DNA from: Phaeotremella fagi
Taxonomy: Eukaryota > Basidiomycota > Tremellomycetes > Tremellales > Phaeotremellaceae
Assembly (NCBI GenBank): GCA_001599715.1
Contig: BCHU01000001.1
Location: 186,001 to 250,000 of the forward strand
DNA length: 64,000 nucleotides
Reading direction: 5' to 3'
Within the stretch, counting starts at the first letter, position 1. Every line of letters begins with the position of its first letter. The position numbers and the translations under genes are program-made. This document shows positions 1 to 11,569 of this stretch, piece by piece. The notes beneath the pieces were generated by a model, which saw nothing but the letters and a program-made list of their open reading frames with translations, searched no databases and was not told the DNA's origin.

Positions 1-1301
1 GAATGTTCTGGCAGTGAGTTGTCTTGTTTGTTGGAGAATCAGACACTGATCAAATTTCAGTCTTACCTGTTGGTATCGACCAGATGAGTTGGCTTTGCGA
101 GTTGGTGTTCTTGCTATCGTGAGTAGATGCACTAATTTATGGTACGGTCGCTTATGTTGCCACAGTTGAATCAATTCTCTGGTGTCTTAGACTCTCTCTT
201 GACCTTTGGTTTGGGTAAGCTACCTTATTATCATCTAAGAGCACGTCCACTGACTCTAACAGCCTATATCGACGGTCGAGGTGGTCTCGCCGCCTGGCAA
301 TGGGCTTATGTCATCCTTGGACTCATAGGTTTACCACTCAGCGCTTGGGTCTACTTCTTATACCCCGATTTCCCAGATTCACCACCCTCAAGAACCCAAT
401 TCCTGACAGCAGAGGAAGGTGCATTCTTGAAAGCTCGTCTTCCAGAGAACTCAGCTAGATCAACCGATATCAACGTCAGTTGGGCAGATGTTAGACGAGA
501 ATTAAGAACTCCTTCTTTCTGTAGGTTAACTTTTGAACGATTGAGTGTGACTGACTGTGATTCTTACTTCAGACCTCTTCGCTACTTTCAACTTGTGTAT
601 GGCTAGTGTCAGTTACGGAATTTCGTTCTGGCTACCTACCATCTTGTCTCAATTCGGTCTAACCACTGGTCCAAAAACTCAACTTTTGAACATCCCCACG
701 GCCATCTTGTCAATCATCTGCACGTTGTGCACTTCCTGGTTCATTGATCGTGATACCAGAGTTCCAAGACCTGTAATCATCTACTGTGCTTGTTTGTCTT
801 TGATCGCTTGTCTTATCGGTATGATTTTCTGTACCAACAGTGTGGGATTGTATCTTTTGATCATGGTGAGTTTCCATGGAATCTATTCCGCCCCCGTACT
901 GATACTTCTAATAGGGAGCTCAAGGATTCTACTACATCATGATCGCCCCAATCTGGCCATGGCGATCACAAACCCTCCGTGGCTCCACTTCAGCCTCGTT
1001 CTCATTAGCCGTCCAAAACACTGCTGGACAAGTCGCTGGATTGTAAGTTTAGAAACTACTACTGAAACAAGACACTGATCCTTTGGTTAGATACACTGCA
1101 CAGATTTTCCAATCGCAGTATGCTCCAAGATACATCGTTTCGTACTCCGTCTGTATCGCTTTTGCAGGTTTGTTACTCATCGTCAACACCCTCCTCTGGT
1201 ATTTCACCGGACACGCTGAAAGGGAAACTCGAAGAATCGCTGGTCTACGACGCGCAGCTGGGAAACAGGGTGTTGTGATAAGAGAAGATGTGGTTTTGTA
1301 G
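1..1301 (+). CDS. MFS permease, Dal5/allantoate-type anion:cation symporter family (5' truncated)
   Basis: This is the C-terminal two thirds or so of a major facilitator permease; the start lies left of the window. Reading across short introns (about 14-60, 107-167, 224-272, 520-573, 865-914 and 1043-1090) gives one continuous frame: a WYRPDELALR segment after TM4, a FSGVLDSLLTFGL helix, then DGRGGLAAWQWAYVILG, the family's region around TM6. The cytoplasmic loop (LTAEEGAFLKARLP) and six further hydrophobic helices follow, with the stop at 1299-1301. Known members of this fungal family (Dal5, Tna1, Liz1, Seo1 types) carry small organic anions, vitamins or dipeptides across the plasma membrane. 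The substrate cannot be told from this fragment. Family assignment is firm; exon edges are hand-called. Confidence 0.85.
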
Positions 1302-1906
1302 TTTGAAGGGTTTAGGTGGATTTCTTTCTCCGTATTTGCGTGACTTCAGTTCGAAAAGTATCTTAATGCATTATATCAACAGGATTTCCTGGTTGCTCCT
1401 ACAACTAGGTTTTTCCCGACCACATCTCATCTCTTAGCTTGCTGTATCGTCTTCTTAAACTTCCCTAATCACAGCTCTTGGAGTACTAAATGGTGAGATG
1501 ATAAAACGGTCAAACAGAAAATGGCTGCAATGACGTCTGTCACATATATTATTCTCATCGTGCTGATTCGGATACCTGGGGGTTTGACGTACCGGATGTT
1601 GGCTTAGACAAAGAACTATATCCATCGGTCACATTTGGAAAATGGTCTGAGAGGAGAAAGTGTTTAGGTTGTGATATATAGCTGCATAGAGCTCAGATAG
1701 GCGTTTCTAGATACTGCACATGTTTGATAGACTGTATGCACATGCTTCAAAGCAAGACCATTTCGTGGCCCCTTGAGTACTAGTAGCCAAAATCGGATGA
1801 TTAAAATCGGAGGTCGGACTATTACCGGTGAATTGAAATTGAGGATGATATAAGAGGAGGAGTTGTGTAGTCTTCGATTTCAACATCAACAACAACATCC
1901 ATCCAA
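1302..1906. other. Intergenic region upstream of the dehydrogenase
   Basis: About 600 nt without a supportable gene. It holds the 3' flank of the permease and the promoter of the dehydrogenase. An AT-rich stretch near 1672-1680 and another near 1846-1852 (about 60 nt before the next ATG) could be TATA-like, but neither is decisive. The minus-strand open frame here has no family resemblance. Confidence 0.5.
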
Positions 1907-3050
1907 ATGATCCCAATCGACTACAAAGGAAAGACAGTATTGATCACAGGTGAGTAGAAACCGTAAAGAGATTCGAACTAAACCCACCAAAAGGCGGTGG
2001 AAGAGGTATAGGTCTGGCCATCACCAGATCCTTCGCTGAAGGTAAGTCAAGATCCACCTCAACTGTCACAGACTCCAACTCATGTATAAATCCCAAAACA
2101 GCCGGGGCAACATTAATTATAACATACGTCTCGAAAGATCCGACAGATGTTGCTGAAGCAGTCTCGAAGGAGTTTGGCGTCCCAGTCCATGTCTACTATT
2201 GTCCCGGGGATAAGAGTGAATTGGTTGATGAGACTATTGATAAAATCTCTAAAGAAGTTGGGGAGATTGACGTCGTCATAGCTAACGCTGGTATGTCTTA
2301 TCTCAAAAATGAATATGTCTGACGAAATGGTCAGGTGTCTCACTATGGAAAGAAGTCATTGATATGTCAGATAGTAAGCACCTCCAACATCTCATCTCTA
2401 ACCACCAGCCGAATTGATAACCCTAATGCAAACCAACCTTTTCGCACCTTACTACCTCTCCCGATCGATCGTTCGACACTGGCTTAACCTACCTACCAGT
2501 ATCAAAGAAAATTCAACCAGAGGTAAACGAGATGAAAAGGTCAATCTTGATAAGAAGATTTTGTTCGTTTCGAGTATATCAGGTTTGGTGGCTATGACTC
2601 CACAACCGCAAGCTGCTTATAACGCTAGTAAAGGTGGTTTAACCATGTTGGCCAAGGTGAGTCTTTAGATTCATTTGGGATTATTGATTCAATTTGACTT
2701 AGAGTATGGCTGGGGAATGGGCTAAATATGGTATCACTGTTAACTGCATTTCACCTGGGTAAGTTGTTGCTTTGATACATTAGCTGATAAGTTCAGTTAC
2801 GTCAAAACGGATATGATCACCAACACGAAATCAGAGACTGAAGCTGCGTACGCTAAGAAATGGCAAGAAATGACACCAGTCGATAGGTGGGTTAACTAAC
2901 ACTGCGTTCGACCATTAGCTGACAACTCCGATTAGATTCGCTGAGCCAAAAGAAGTTGGTGATCTAGTAGTCTTACTTTGTTCACAAAGAAACGCGGGTT
3001 TCATGACTGGTTCAGATATAGTATTCGACGGTGGATACACGGTATTCTAA
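1907..3050 (+). CDS. Short-chain dehydrogenase/reductase (mannitol dehydrogenase/sorbose reductase-like)
   Basis: An NAD(P)-dependent oxidoreductase of the classical SDR family, about 275 residues after removing seven or so small introns. The protein starts MIPIDYKGKTVLITG and continues into GGRGIG, the glycine-rich dinucleotide-binding turn. It then shows the structural NAG motif (VIANAG), the catalytic serine in SSISG, the YNASK catalytic Tyr/Lys pair, and a C-terminal GSDIVFDGGYT typical of the mannitol dehydrogenase/Sou1-like subgroup. Such enzymes usually reduce keto-sugars or other small carbonyls in the cytosol; the substrate here is not determined. The start was chosen because ATG at 1907 leads directly into the Rossmann fold. 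It is convergent with CFT2, with only 35 nt between stop codons. Confidence 0.88.
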
Positions 3051-3085
3051 AAACCCCGAAAGATACTATGGAATGCATGCTTTCG

Positions 3086-6000
3086 TCAAACCCCAGCAAC
3101 CTGAGCGAAACCACCATAAAGTTCTCTCCTAACATCGAAATAAGTCTTCCCAACAGTCCCTTCCAAAACTATCCTTCCCTCAGTCAATTTCTTGACTGCA
3201 ACCAAATCCCCAGATTTGTTGTCGTCAAGTACGCCCTGGCCACAGATCAGTATACCCTCACCAGCGAATTCAGCTGGGATTTTTAGGGTTGATAAACGGG
3301 TTTTCAGGTTGATCAGTCGTAGATCACCTATGAACATTGATTTTGGTAGCTGGGTTTGGGGTTTGGCTTTTGGTTTGGAATCGGACTCGGACTCGATGGA
3401 GACTGGAGTCGGCGTTGCGGGGTTGATCATTCCCGGTTCAGATTTGACTATTGCTTCTTCTGATGTCTCTACGGCTGGTGCTGTGGTTGTACTCGATTCT
3501 GGATCAGGTTTAACCTCTTCCTTTGGTATTTCTTGAATGGAAGCAGAAGCTTCGAGCGTGGGTACCGTCGAACCAGCCGAAAAAGTGATTGTCCCATTGA
3601 CCATAGCCACTTCGTATCCCTCGAACTGGGAGTTGAGTAATTAGCATATTTTTCTGTTTGAGACAAAAGACTCGACCCACTTTTGACCATTTCGTTGCTG
3701 ACGAGATGGAATCTCCCAACATGATAGAAAAGGATTGGACATGTTCACCGATCTGGATCATTTCGTTTAGGTGAGGTGCGTAGATGTCCTTCGGTGAGAT
3801 TTGGGTTGATGATTCAAGGAAATTGAATAATGATTTTGTTGCTTCTTCGTATGATTTGATGAGAATCTGGGTGGTGTTAGATATTACGTTCTAAACATTT
3901 GACATACAAGTTTTCTCGGTTGAAGATCTGAAATGATGGTTTTGATTGCTTGACCATCGTGTAACCCGTCCATGTCGACGTAGAACACCGACGCTCGAAG
4001 GTCTAATGTTAATTGTTGAGAAACATATTTCGATGGTGGTTCAGGTGGTACTTTCTGTCTTAATTAGCCCAGTAACACAATCCAACCCACCTGACGTTCC
4101 TCTTCTTCAATCTTTCTCTTCTTCGCCTCTCTAACTTCTTCAGTCTCGCCCTCTTCCTCAATTTCCCTACCCTTCCTAACCCACTGACCAATATCCAAAC
4201 CCTCACCATAGGTATCAACCTTCCTCCCCCGTCTCTCGATATAAGGGAACATTCTGAATCTAGCCATGGTAGAGACTTCGTTCCCCTTTTCTCTGACGTT
4301 TCTCATTTGTTGACCCTTGACGAAAATATCAAATGACATCGTTCGGACATCCTCTCCGTCACCCGCATAAGCGTTGGCGTCACCTGCGACAGCCCGTTTA
4401 TTTATCATTATACCGTCTTCGTTCTCAGCTTCGTCTTCTGATTCGGAATCTGAATCGGATTCTAGATCATCGGCTTCCAACATTCTTTGGGATCTGTTAC
4501 GGGCTGCTTGTTGAGCTGCTTCCTTTTCCTTTTGTAGACGCTCAGATTCAAGATGCGCTTCGAGTTCTAACCCTGTTAAATGGACTTTGGAGTTCATCTG
4601 GATCGTCAGTAGTTGCTTATGTATCGTACCTACCTCTAAAGTCAATTGACCATCTAAAAGTCCAATACGACCAATCTTCCCTTGACCCCATGCAGCACCT
4701 TGCTGTTGAGTTTTTGCCCAACGTTCATACAACTCTCTCGACAGTGTACCATCCTCACCACGACTTGTGAGTAAGACAACGTTACCGGGAGTGTTGGCCA
4801 TTGTTGTGAACAAGAAACGTGAAGGTCCATGAGACATGGTAGGTGGGATCGCCAACACGAGTTTCGGTTGGATCAGTGGGAACGTCTGAAGCAATTCTTC
4901 TGGTGACGAGAAAAATCTAACATGTCTTTCGAATCGTTAGCTAGCTCATGGATTAAAGATGACATACTGGAAATCCAAGGCGTTCGCTTCTGAACCCAAC
5001 GCACCACCCACTCTCCTTTTCCCACCCCTCCCTCGTTTACCTTTACCAGTCATAGCACCGACGACATCTTCAGCGGCGGCTGCTCCACCATGTTCTCTGA
5101 CTACACCTCCCATCCATTCCAGTAGACTTCGGGCGAACGCCAACATGTCTTGGGCGGTCCTACTGACAAGACATAGTGGATATGACCAAGGTGGAGTTGG
5201 GTGGTTTGTATGTTTGACTGGGGCTGTTAATTTGAATGACCAATGTTGGTCAAGAAGAACTAGTAATTCTAGCAATCTAGGTGAGGGATCACAGGGCAGT
5301 AACAGTGAATGCTGAGATTCGAGTGTTGAAGTAACGAGGTCTAACGTTAGTTCCAGTTCGTTCGTTGACATACCTATCAGAGCACCCTCTCGATCTCTTC
5401 TTTTAGGGTTGACAACGAGACTACGACCAGCTTCGACAACTAGTAAATCAGGTCTCATGACACCTTCATCATATCCACTAGCACCTCCTTGTCCAGTTAC
5501 CATCCCATCCAAATGTCTTTCTCCAGTGTGATTGATGCCAACCGCATAAAGGACTGTTCCAGATGTTGGGGAACGTAATTTGAAAAGTGTACCACCTAAC
5601 GTATGACCAGATGGGAACGGTGTTAGTAGTAAATGGGACAAGTCGCCTATAGTTTTGTGTCAATACAGATTCATGTTACGGACTTGAACCACATACCTCC
5701 TAAGTGAATCGGTTGAATGTATCGAATAGATTTTATCCAATCGAACGCTTCATGAATTTCTTCTATCGTTGGAACGAATGGTCCTCGTAAAGGTTTTTTA
5801 CCCTTTTCGTCGTCGTCGTTCTCGTCATCAACATCATCTACAACCTGATGCTCAGATCTCCAACTCTCAGTCTCTGCTAGACAAACCACACGACCCATTT
5901 CCACAGTTGGTTGGGTAGCGTAGATTGGACATGTTAAACCCCATTTCGCTCTGGCGTAAGGATAAAGGGATAGATAGGATGATGGTGAATGTGATAAAAG

Positions 6001-6255
6001 GACTAGAGACAGTGTTGGTGCGAGTCTGGTTGGTTGGGTTAGTGGTGTTTAAGTGTTGAACCACCGTTGAATTGGAACCTACTCTCTAACTTTTTCTTCA
6101 TATTCCCAAGAAGTTTGAAGTGAACTCGCTCTGTAATCTCTTTGTCCCATGTCTAACATTATCCTTGCATCGTCTAGTTCTAGTAGATAACATATTGGTT
6201 CAGGTGATGAAGAGGATGATGAGGCTGATGATGACAGAGGAGTGAGGGTTATCAT
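3086..6255 (-). CDS. CFT2: Cleavage and polyadenylation specificity factor subunit 2 (CPSF100/Cft2)
   Basis: Subunit of the nuclear complex that cleaves and polyadenylates pre-mRNA. The protein, roughly 950 residues in several exons, starts MITLTPLSSSS and runs through a metallo-beta-lactamase fold (PICYLLELDDARIMLDMG). The stretch HSPSSYLSLYPYARAKWGL sits where active family members have the metal-binding HxHxDH. The rest of the fold (GHTLGGTLFKLRSP), a beta-CASP region (ALDFQY...PKLVLAIPPTMSHGPS), an acidic insert, and the C-terminal domain (MFIGDLRLINLKTRL to DVRRELYGGFAQVAGV) follow. The degenerate metal site is the known hallmark of CPSF100, which is catalytically inert and partners CPSF73. 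The start at 6255 gives the conserved N-terminus. It is divergent from the Arf exchange factor to its right. Confidence 0.93.
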
Positions 6256-6580
6256 TGGGTGGACAAGGATGGATGAATGGATGTGGATGGAAGAATGTCT
6301 TGATGAATTCTCCTCTATAAAGTCTGAGTCTAATGAATGTGATTTTCCAGGAACGGTGACACAAAGAAGGGGGAAGGTCTAGATTCTATTAATTCACTTG
6401 ATTTACTATATCTTCATCTTTTCACCTTATCATCTTAATCCTCTTGTTATCAAATAACAACATCCCCACCCTCACACACATCCAATCCCTTCTCAAAACG
6501 ACATGTATAAACAATAAACAATAAACCATCAGTTGTCAACAAACCCTCCCCTCCCGCTACCTTTAACCTCGATCAAAAAA
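6256..6580. promoter_or_regulatory. Divergent intergenic region between CFT2 and the Arf exchange factor gene
   Basis: About 325 nt separating two divergent start codons, so it must hold both promoters. It is AT-rich with several pyrimidine-rich runs. No clear TATA box or named operator could be picked out. A TTG-started extension of the right-hand frame exists from 6533, but the first ATG is at 6581. Confidence 0.5.
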
Positions 6581-9500
6581 ATGGCTTCACCACCTCAACC
6601 TAACTCCCATTTCTACGCATCCCGCCCTTCTTCACGTACAAGCTCAAGACCAAATTCACCACCCACAAACGCAGAACTTCGTACCCAAGCTATAGCTAAA
6701 TTGAAACGTGCTGCTTCGTTACCTAGAGGTCAAGGCGGTAGACGACCATCACAATCTCAATCAACAAACACAGCCACGGCAACGGCGTCAACATCAACAC
6801 CAAATGAATCTTTATCAATAACCCCAACTCCTTACGGGGACGAGGAAGAGATTCTCTCACCTTCACCGATATCAACCACTCATGTTCAGATATTTCCACC
6901 ATCGACTTCAAATTCAATCTCGATGCAGAGATCAGCTTCAGCTAGTTCATCATTCAACATCCCAACACCACCCCAAATCAGTTCTTCAACCGCTTCACCT
7001 TATTTCTCCTCGACCTCTTCACCTAGTGGTACCACGACACCTGATTGGGCTGCTATGCAATTAGCGACCAGTTATTTACCCTCTTTATCACCTGTCCCAA
7101 ATTCTACCAACACGTTTGGCTCTATCCATCATCAACAGATCCCTGGAAGAAGTACACCAAGTCCTTTACCTTCACTTGGGGAGTTGAGATCTCTACAGCG
7201 ATCGAATTCTGCAGCTGCTCGTGCTAAAGCTATGACTAAACTTACTGGAATTGATACACCGCCCCCTCAGGATTCTGAAGAGGTTCTTCGACCTACTTTG
7301 TTACAGAGGGCTGACACCACTGGTGGAGGTGGAAATCGATTATTGAATTTAGCTATTCTTAGACCTCAACCTCCTGTTCAAGTTGAACCACAACCAAGTG
7401 ATGGTGAACCAGAAAGACGACCTAGGTTACAGAGAAGTTTCACAGTTTCTTCATCTGATATGGGTGAAGAGAGGAGATCAGCTGTAGGCAGAAGGATGGT
7501 TGAGAGACTGGCGAAAAGTAAAGCAGCTCGTGAAAAAGAGGAAGAGGAGGTTCGAAGATTATGGGAAGAGAGGACAGGTGCTAAAGCTGATCACGATGAT
7601 GAGGGAGAGGACGACAATGATAACGACGAGGAAATTGTTATTCCAAGATTGGAAAGACATTCACCACTCGACCCACCGGCTGTTGATTCTTTCCAACAAG
7701 AAGAGGAAAATTCATTACTTCCACCGACCGATCGAACTGTTTCTAGAAGTACGAATCATTCTGCAGAGGCTTTCGAATATGATTCACATTTACGAAGAAG
7801 TTTATCATCCAGAACTGCACGTCACGAGATTGAACTCGAAAATCAACCTTTACCACTTCGTCATGATCAATATCAGGATGAAGATGTATTAGCTCCACCT
7901 TTGGCACCTTTCGCTACCCCAACCAAACATGTTAGTAACGATTCGACGTCTTCACAAAATACTATCCAACCGTCTGGTTCCACTTCACCTTCGTCGACCG
8001 TTTCAAGAGATGGCTTACAGAGTATGATGTTTGTCATGGGACCTGGCTCTGAGAATCCCCGTAACGATTTATCGAGACGAGGTGAAAGTTGGCCAACTGA
8101 AGTCGAAGATGTTGGTAGTGAATGGGGAACACCTGCGAAACAGCATGGTAGGTGGACTACATTCTCTAAAATTGACCTATAGACGCAACATTCAACGAAT
8201 CAAACTTTATCCAATCACCACTAGGTCTGCATGAGGATCGTATACCTGAACCTGAACATCTATCCGAGATTGAAGAAGACAGTTTATCACCTCAGAAAAG
8301 TGTTGATCGACCTGAAAGCGACATGTCATGGGAGGAAGTTGGTGGATTGGCTGATAGAGAAGTCCCAAGTGATCCCAAATACCCTGCGAGGAAGAATAGT
8401 GTCTCTGCAAAGATCAAGAAGACTGTTGAGACTGCCATGAGAAAACGAAGTCAGAGTAGAAGCAGTGTTGAGAGTTCAACTGTAGGTTGGCTGTTGATAG
8501 TCCAGCTGACGTGTATAGGGCTTTTCTCGCCGTGGATCTGAATCATCAACTTCGCCAAGTCAACTTCATCCTTCACGTTCTATTTCTCAACATCGATTAT
8601 CGCCCAACGACAGAACACCTTCACACAAACCTTCAACTTCGTCACTTTCACCATCAATTGGACCTGAATCATCAGCGAACTCTATCTTGCTCCAACATCA
8701 ACTCTCTGAACCCTCAACTTCAACGTCCACCGCTCAAAGTTACTTACCTAGAGCTGAGTTGTCAGATCCAAGAATCCATTCATCGAAATTATCGCCTTTC
8801 CCGGGGATCGCCCATCTCAGTAAAGGGTTGTTAGATGAACCTCCAAAACTGATCCAGCAATCTAGTGATTCGGTCGTTCCTTCGCAACAAAGAGTCAATC
8901 CTGTTGAAGGCGCCGATTCAATTTATACTTTACCACTACCTCAAACTGAAAGTCGACGTGGATCCGATGATAGTGTTAAGAAAGGTTGGTTGGCAAAGAC
9001 GTTTGGTACATCACCCAGATCAAGTGGGAGTGGTAGTCGAAAGAATTCTTTGAACAACGGTTTGAATGATGTGGATTCTGATCCCTTCGCAGCTCCTCCA
9101 CCGAAGAAGAATTCGAGAGTTTTATCAGCCTCACCGGCTGTTTCGGTAGTTCAAGAGAGTGAAGAAAATCGTCAAACCGCTTTCAACACTTCGGCACCTC
9201 CAGCCACGGAAGTGAATGTCGAGAAAGACGTGGATCTTGGTTTAGGTATCCCACAAAAGAGTATACAAGTTTTAGATCGGATGGACGATTTCTTGGCTCT
9301 TTCGTCGGACGACCCTTCGAGACCTGAAATCTTGGATGATCCACCTAGAAAATTGTTGATTGCAACTCAAGTTTTACAAGTCGTCAACGCCCATGTGAGT
9401 GAGAATTTCTGTTCCAAGCTGATAGTCTAGACTGTTAAAGACCGTTTCCTGTTCCTTTTCAACGACATCCTCGTCATCGCCAAACCTCTCATCACCCAAG

Positions 9501-11113
9501 GTATCGTTGCATCACTGGATATGAAATTCATCGTCAAATCCGTCGTATCCCTCGATAAACTCTTGATCAGTGGTATCGCAGCCGAAGATCCAACTCCTGC
9601 ACCCCGTCATCCAGTCGTCCAAAATTTCATCGACAGATTCGCAGAAGAGCCAGTCGAAGCTGTCGAATATCTAGTCGAGAAATCTAATCCAAAAGTCGAT
9701 CCGATCACTTTAGCGAGTCTGCTGTTCAAAACTCCTGAACTCGATAAATCACAGATTGGGATGTTACTCGCTCATAACAACACTTTGTTGGAAGCTTTCG
9801 TTGATCGTTTCCATTTCCATGGAGTTAGGATCGATGACGCGTTAAGAATGTTCTTGTTGTCTATCGTTTTACCTAACGATTATTCGGCTTCGGAGGTTTT
9901 GTTGCGAGGGTTCGCTTATAGATATTTCGAAGCTAATATCAATTCATTGGAATTCGATCGGGAGGTCACGGTTGATCTGGTTCAGGCTGTTATTAAACTT
10001 AATGATAATCTGTATTCAACTTTTGGATTCGCTTTTGAAGATGTTGGTATAACCTTGGAATCTTTCCGTTTACCTTTCAACGATAACTCCAGATCAAGGT
10101 CGTTACCGTCAAAAGAGTTGTTGACTGAATTGTATCATTCGATCAAAACGACTAAACTGTGTACGGCGTTGTCGAAAGATGAAGATCATCTGGCTAAAGA
10201 AGTCACCATGGTTCCAGCGAAGTTACCTTCTAAATTAACGTATGACGTTTGGAGTGAACCGATTAGTATCGAGATTCCAGAGGTTGATCATGATTTCAAA
10301 ATCAGATTTTATGGTGATGGACTGGAATTCTCCCCCGAGATTTTGGATTTCTCGGAGGGTAGGAAACAGAGTTTCAGGATTAGAGGGAAAGTTTTAGGTG
10401 TTAGATCGGTTTTGTTTGAGAGGATTGGTGGGAATGCGTAAGTGAGATAGACTTTACTCTTGCTGATTAATGCCAGACCGTTATACGCTTCGCTAGGTTC
10501 AGCTAGAACTTTCTCAATAGACAGATCGTTCATGAGATACACGTTCCATTTGACGTTTCTCTCTCATCTGGGGTTGAAGAGGAAATACTGTTTCTCGTTC
10601 ATCGATTCTATGACTAAAGATAAATGGGTATACCAACTTGAGAAACAAAACAAGATCACTTCGGTACGGAAATCGAAACTAGTTGATCGAACGATGAAAG
10701 CGTCTGAAGGTGTCGCTCTTCAAGTCCTTCGTGATGCTCTCATACCTTCTGAGGATAAATTGGAAACGTTCAATCCGAACCCTAATGGACATTCTAACCT
10801 CAATCCATCGAAATACGCTTGGAAATCTGAAGTTGACCCTGTGACTCTCGGTACTACCATCAACAAATCAACAACCAATACAACTTCAACATCGGTTCCT
10901 ATGAAATCACATTCTAATCGAACTGGATCGATCTCTGTTGCATACGGCGTTAGACCTGATAATGGTATCAATAATATTGGCAAGGAAAATGATGAACGTC
11001 AAGCTGGTTTAGTTGAGGAGGCTCAGACTGGGAAAGAATTGGTTTTGCTGTGTAGACAGAATAGTCTTTTGCCTGCTTTGTTGCAACTTCTGCAGTCTGG
11101 TACGGGGGTGTAG
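6581..11113 (+). CDS. Sec7-domain Arf guanine nucleotide exchange factor with PH domain
   Basis: Predicted activator of Arf-family GTPases in membrane traffic. Five exons (6581-8147, 8183-8481, 8519-9394, 9431-10437, 10477-11113) give a continuous 1461-residue protein. The first 900 or so residues are low-complexity and serine/proline-rich. They lead into a KDRFLFLFNDILVIAKPL strand, a Sec7 domain (about residues 990-1180, including FHFHGVRIDDALRMFLLS) and a C-terminal PH domain (RSFMRYTFHLTFLSHL, then RKYCFSFIDSMTKDKWVYQLE). The usual LPGE loop with the glutamic finger reads LPND here (see findings). The protein is longer than metazoan small Arf exchange factors but similar in order to other fungal Sec7-PH proteins. 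Domain calls are strong; the exact subfamily is not. Confidence 0.82.
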
Positions 11114-11569
11114 GTGTAGTATATTTAACGATTAGATGGACAGCTTGCTTTGCTCGGTTGTATTTAGGTGTGAATATGAATATGGCTGCATAAGCCTCTT
11201 ACGATAATACCAACGGTAACCCTTTGTTTACCCTATAAAATGAATTCATTTCATTGGATAAGATAGAATTAACCTTTGTTTATACCTTAAGTTACGGTTA
11301 AATCTGTTCTCGTTCTTATCTATTCAAATGTCTTATCTCGCAGTGTCGAGCTGACGGGGGGGCGAAGGGTGCAAGGTGTAGGGTAGCTTGGCGGGATGGA
11401 AGATCATATAACCTAGTACATTCTTATCTATTATTGACGTAGACTTTTGGAGCACTAGGGAGTTTTTATTTAGTAATATAACATCATCTTAACACCATAT
11501 CATTCTACAACAGAAATGGACTCAAGGTAACGAGCAAAATCACCAACACATCCACATCTACAAGTTACA
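11114..11569. other. Intergenic region and leader of the divergent kinase gene
   Basis: About 455 nt. It holds the 3' flank of the exchange factor and, toward the right, an AT-rich leader with a short upstream reading frame (listed separately). A G-rich run (about 11355-11362) stands out but shows no wider pattern. Confidence 0.45.
11516..11530 (+). promoter_or_regulatory. Candidate upstream ORF (MDSR-stop) before the kinase start
   Basis: An ATG at 11516 opens a four-codon frame ending at TAA 11528-11530, about 40 nt before the kinase ATG. The same place can be read as a splice donor (AAG/GTAACG). If spliced to an AG near 11563, the ATG would start a longer overlapping frame out of phase with the kinase. 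Either way it would tend to reduce initiation at 11570. The transcription start is not known, so the ATG might lie outside the mRNA. Confidence 0.35.

Noticed and set aside
3192..3536. Plus-strand frame opposite CFT2
   Set aside because: Shadow of the CFT2 coding sequence, no independent support.
6533..6580. Upstream extension of the Arf exchange factor frame
   Set aside because: It opens with TTG; the first ATG in frame is 6581, and a eukaryotic gene is expected to use it.
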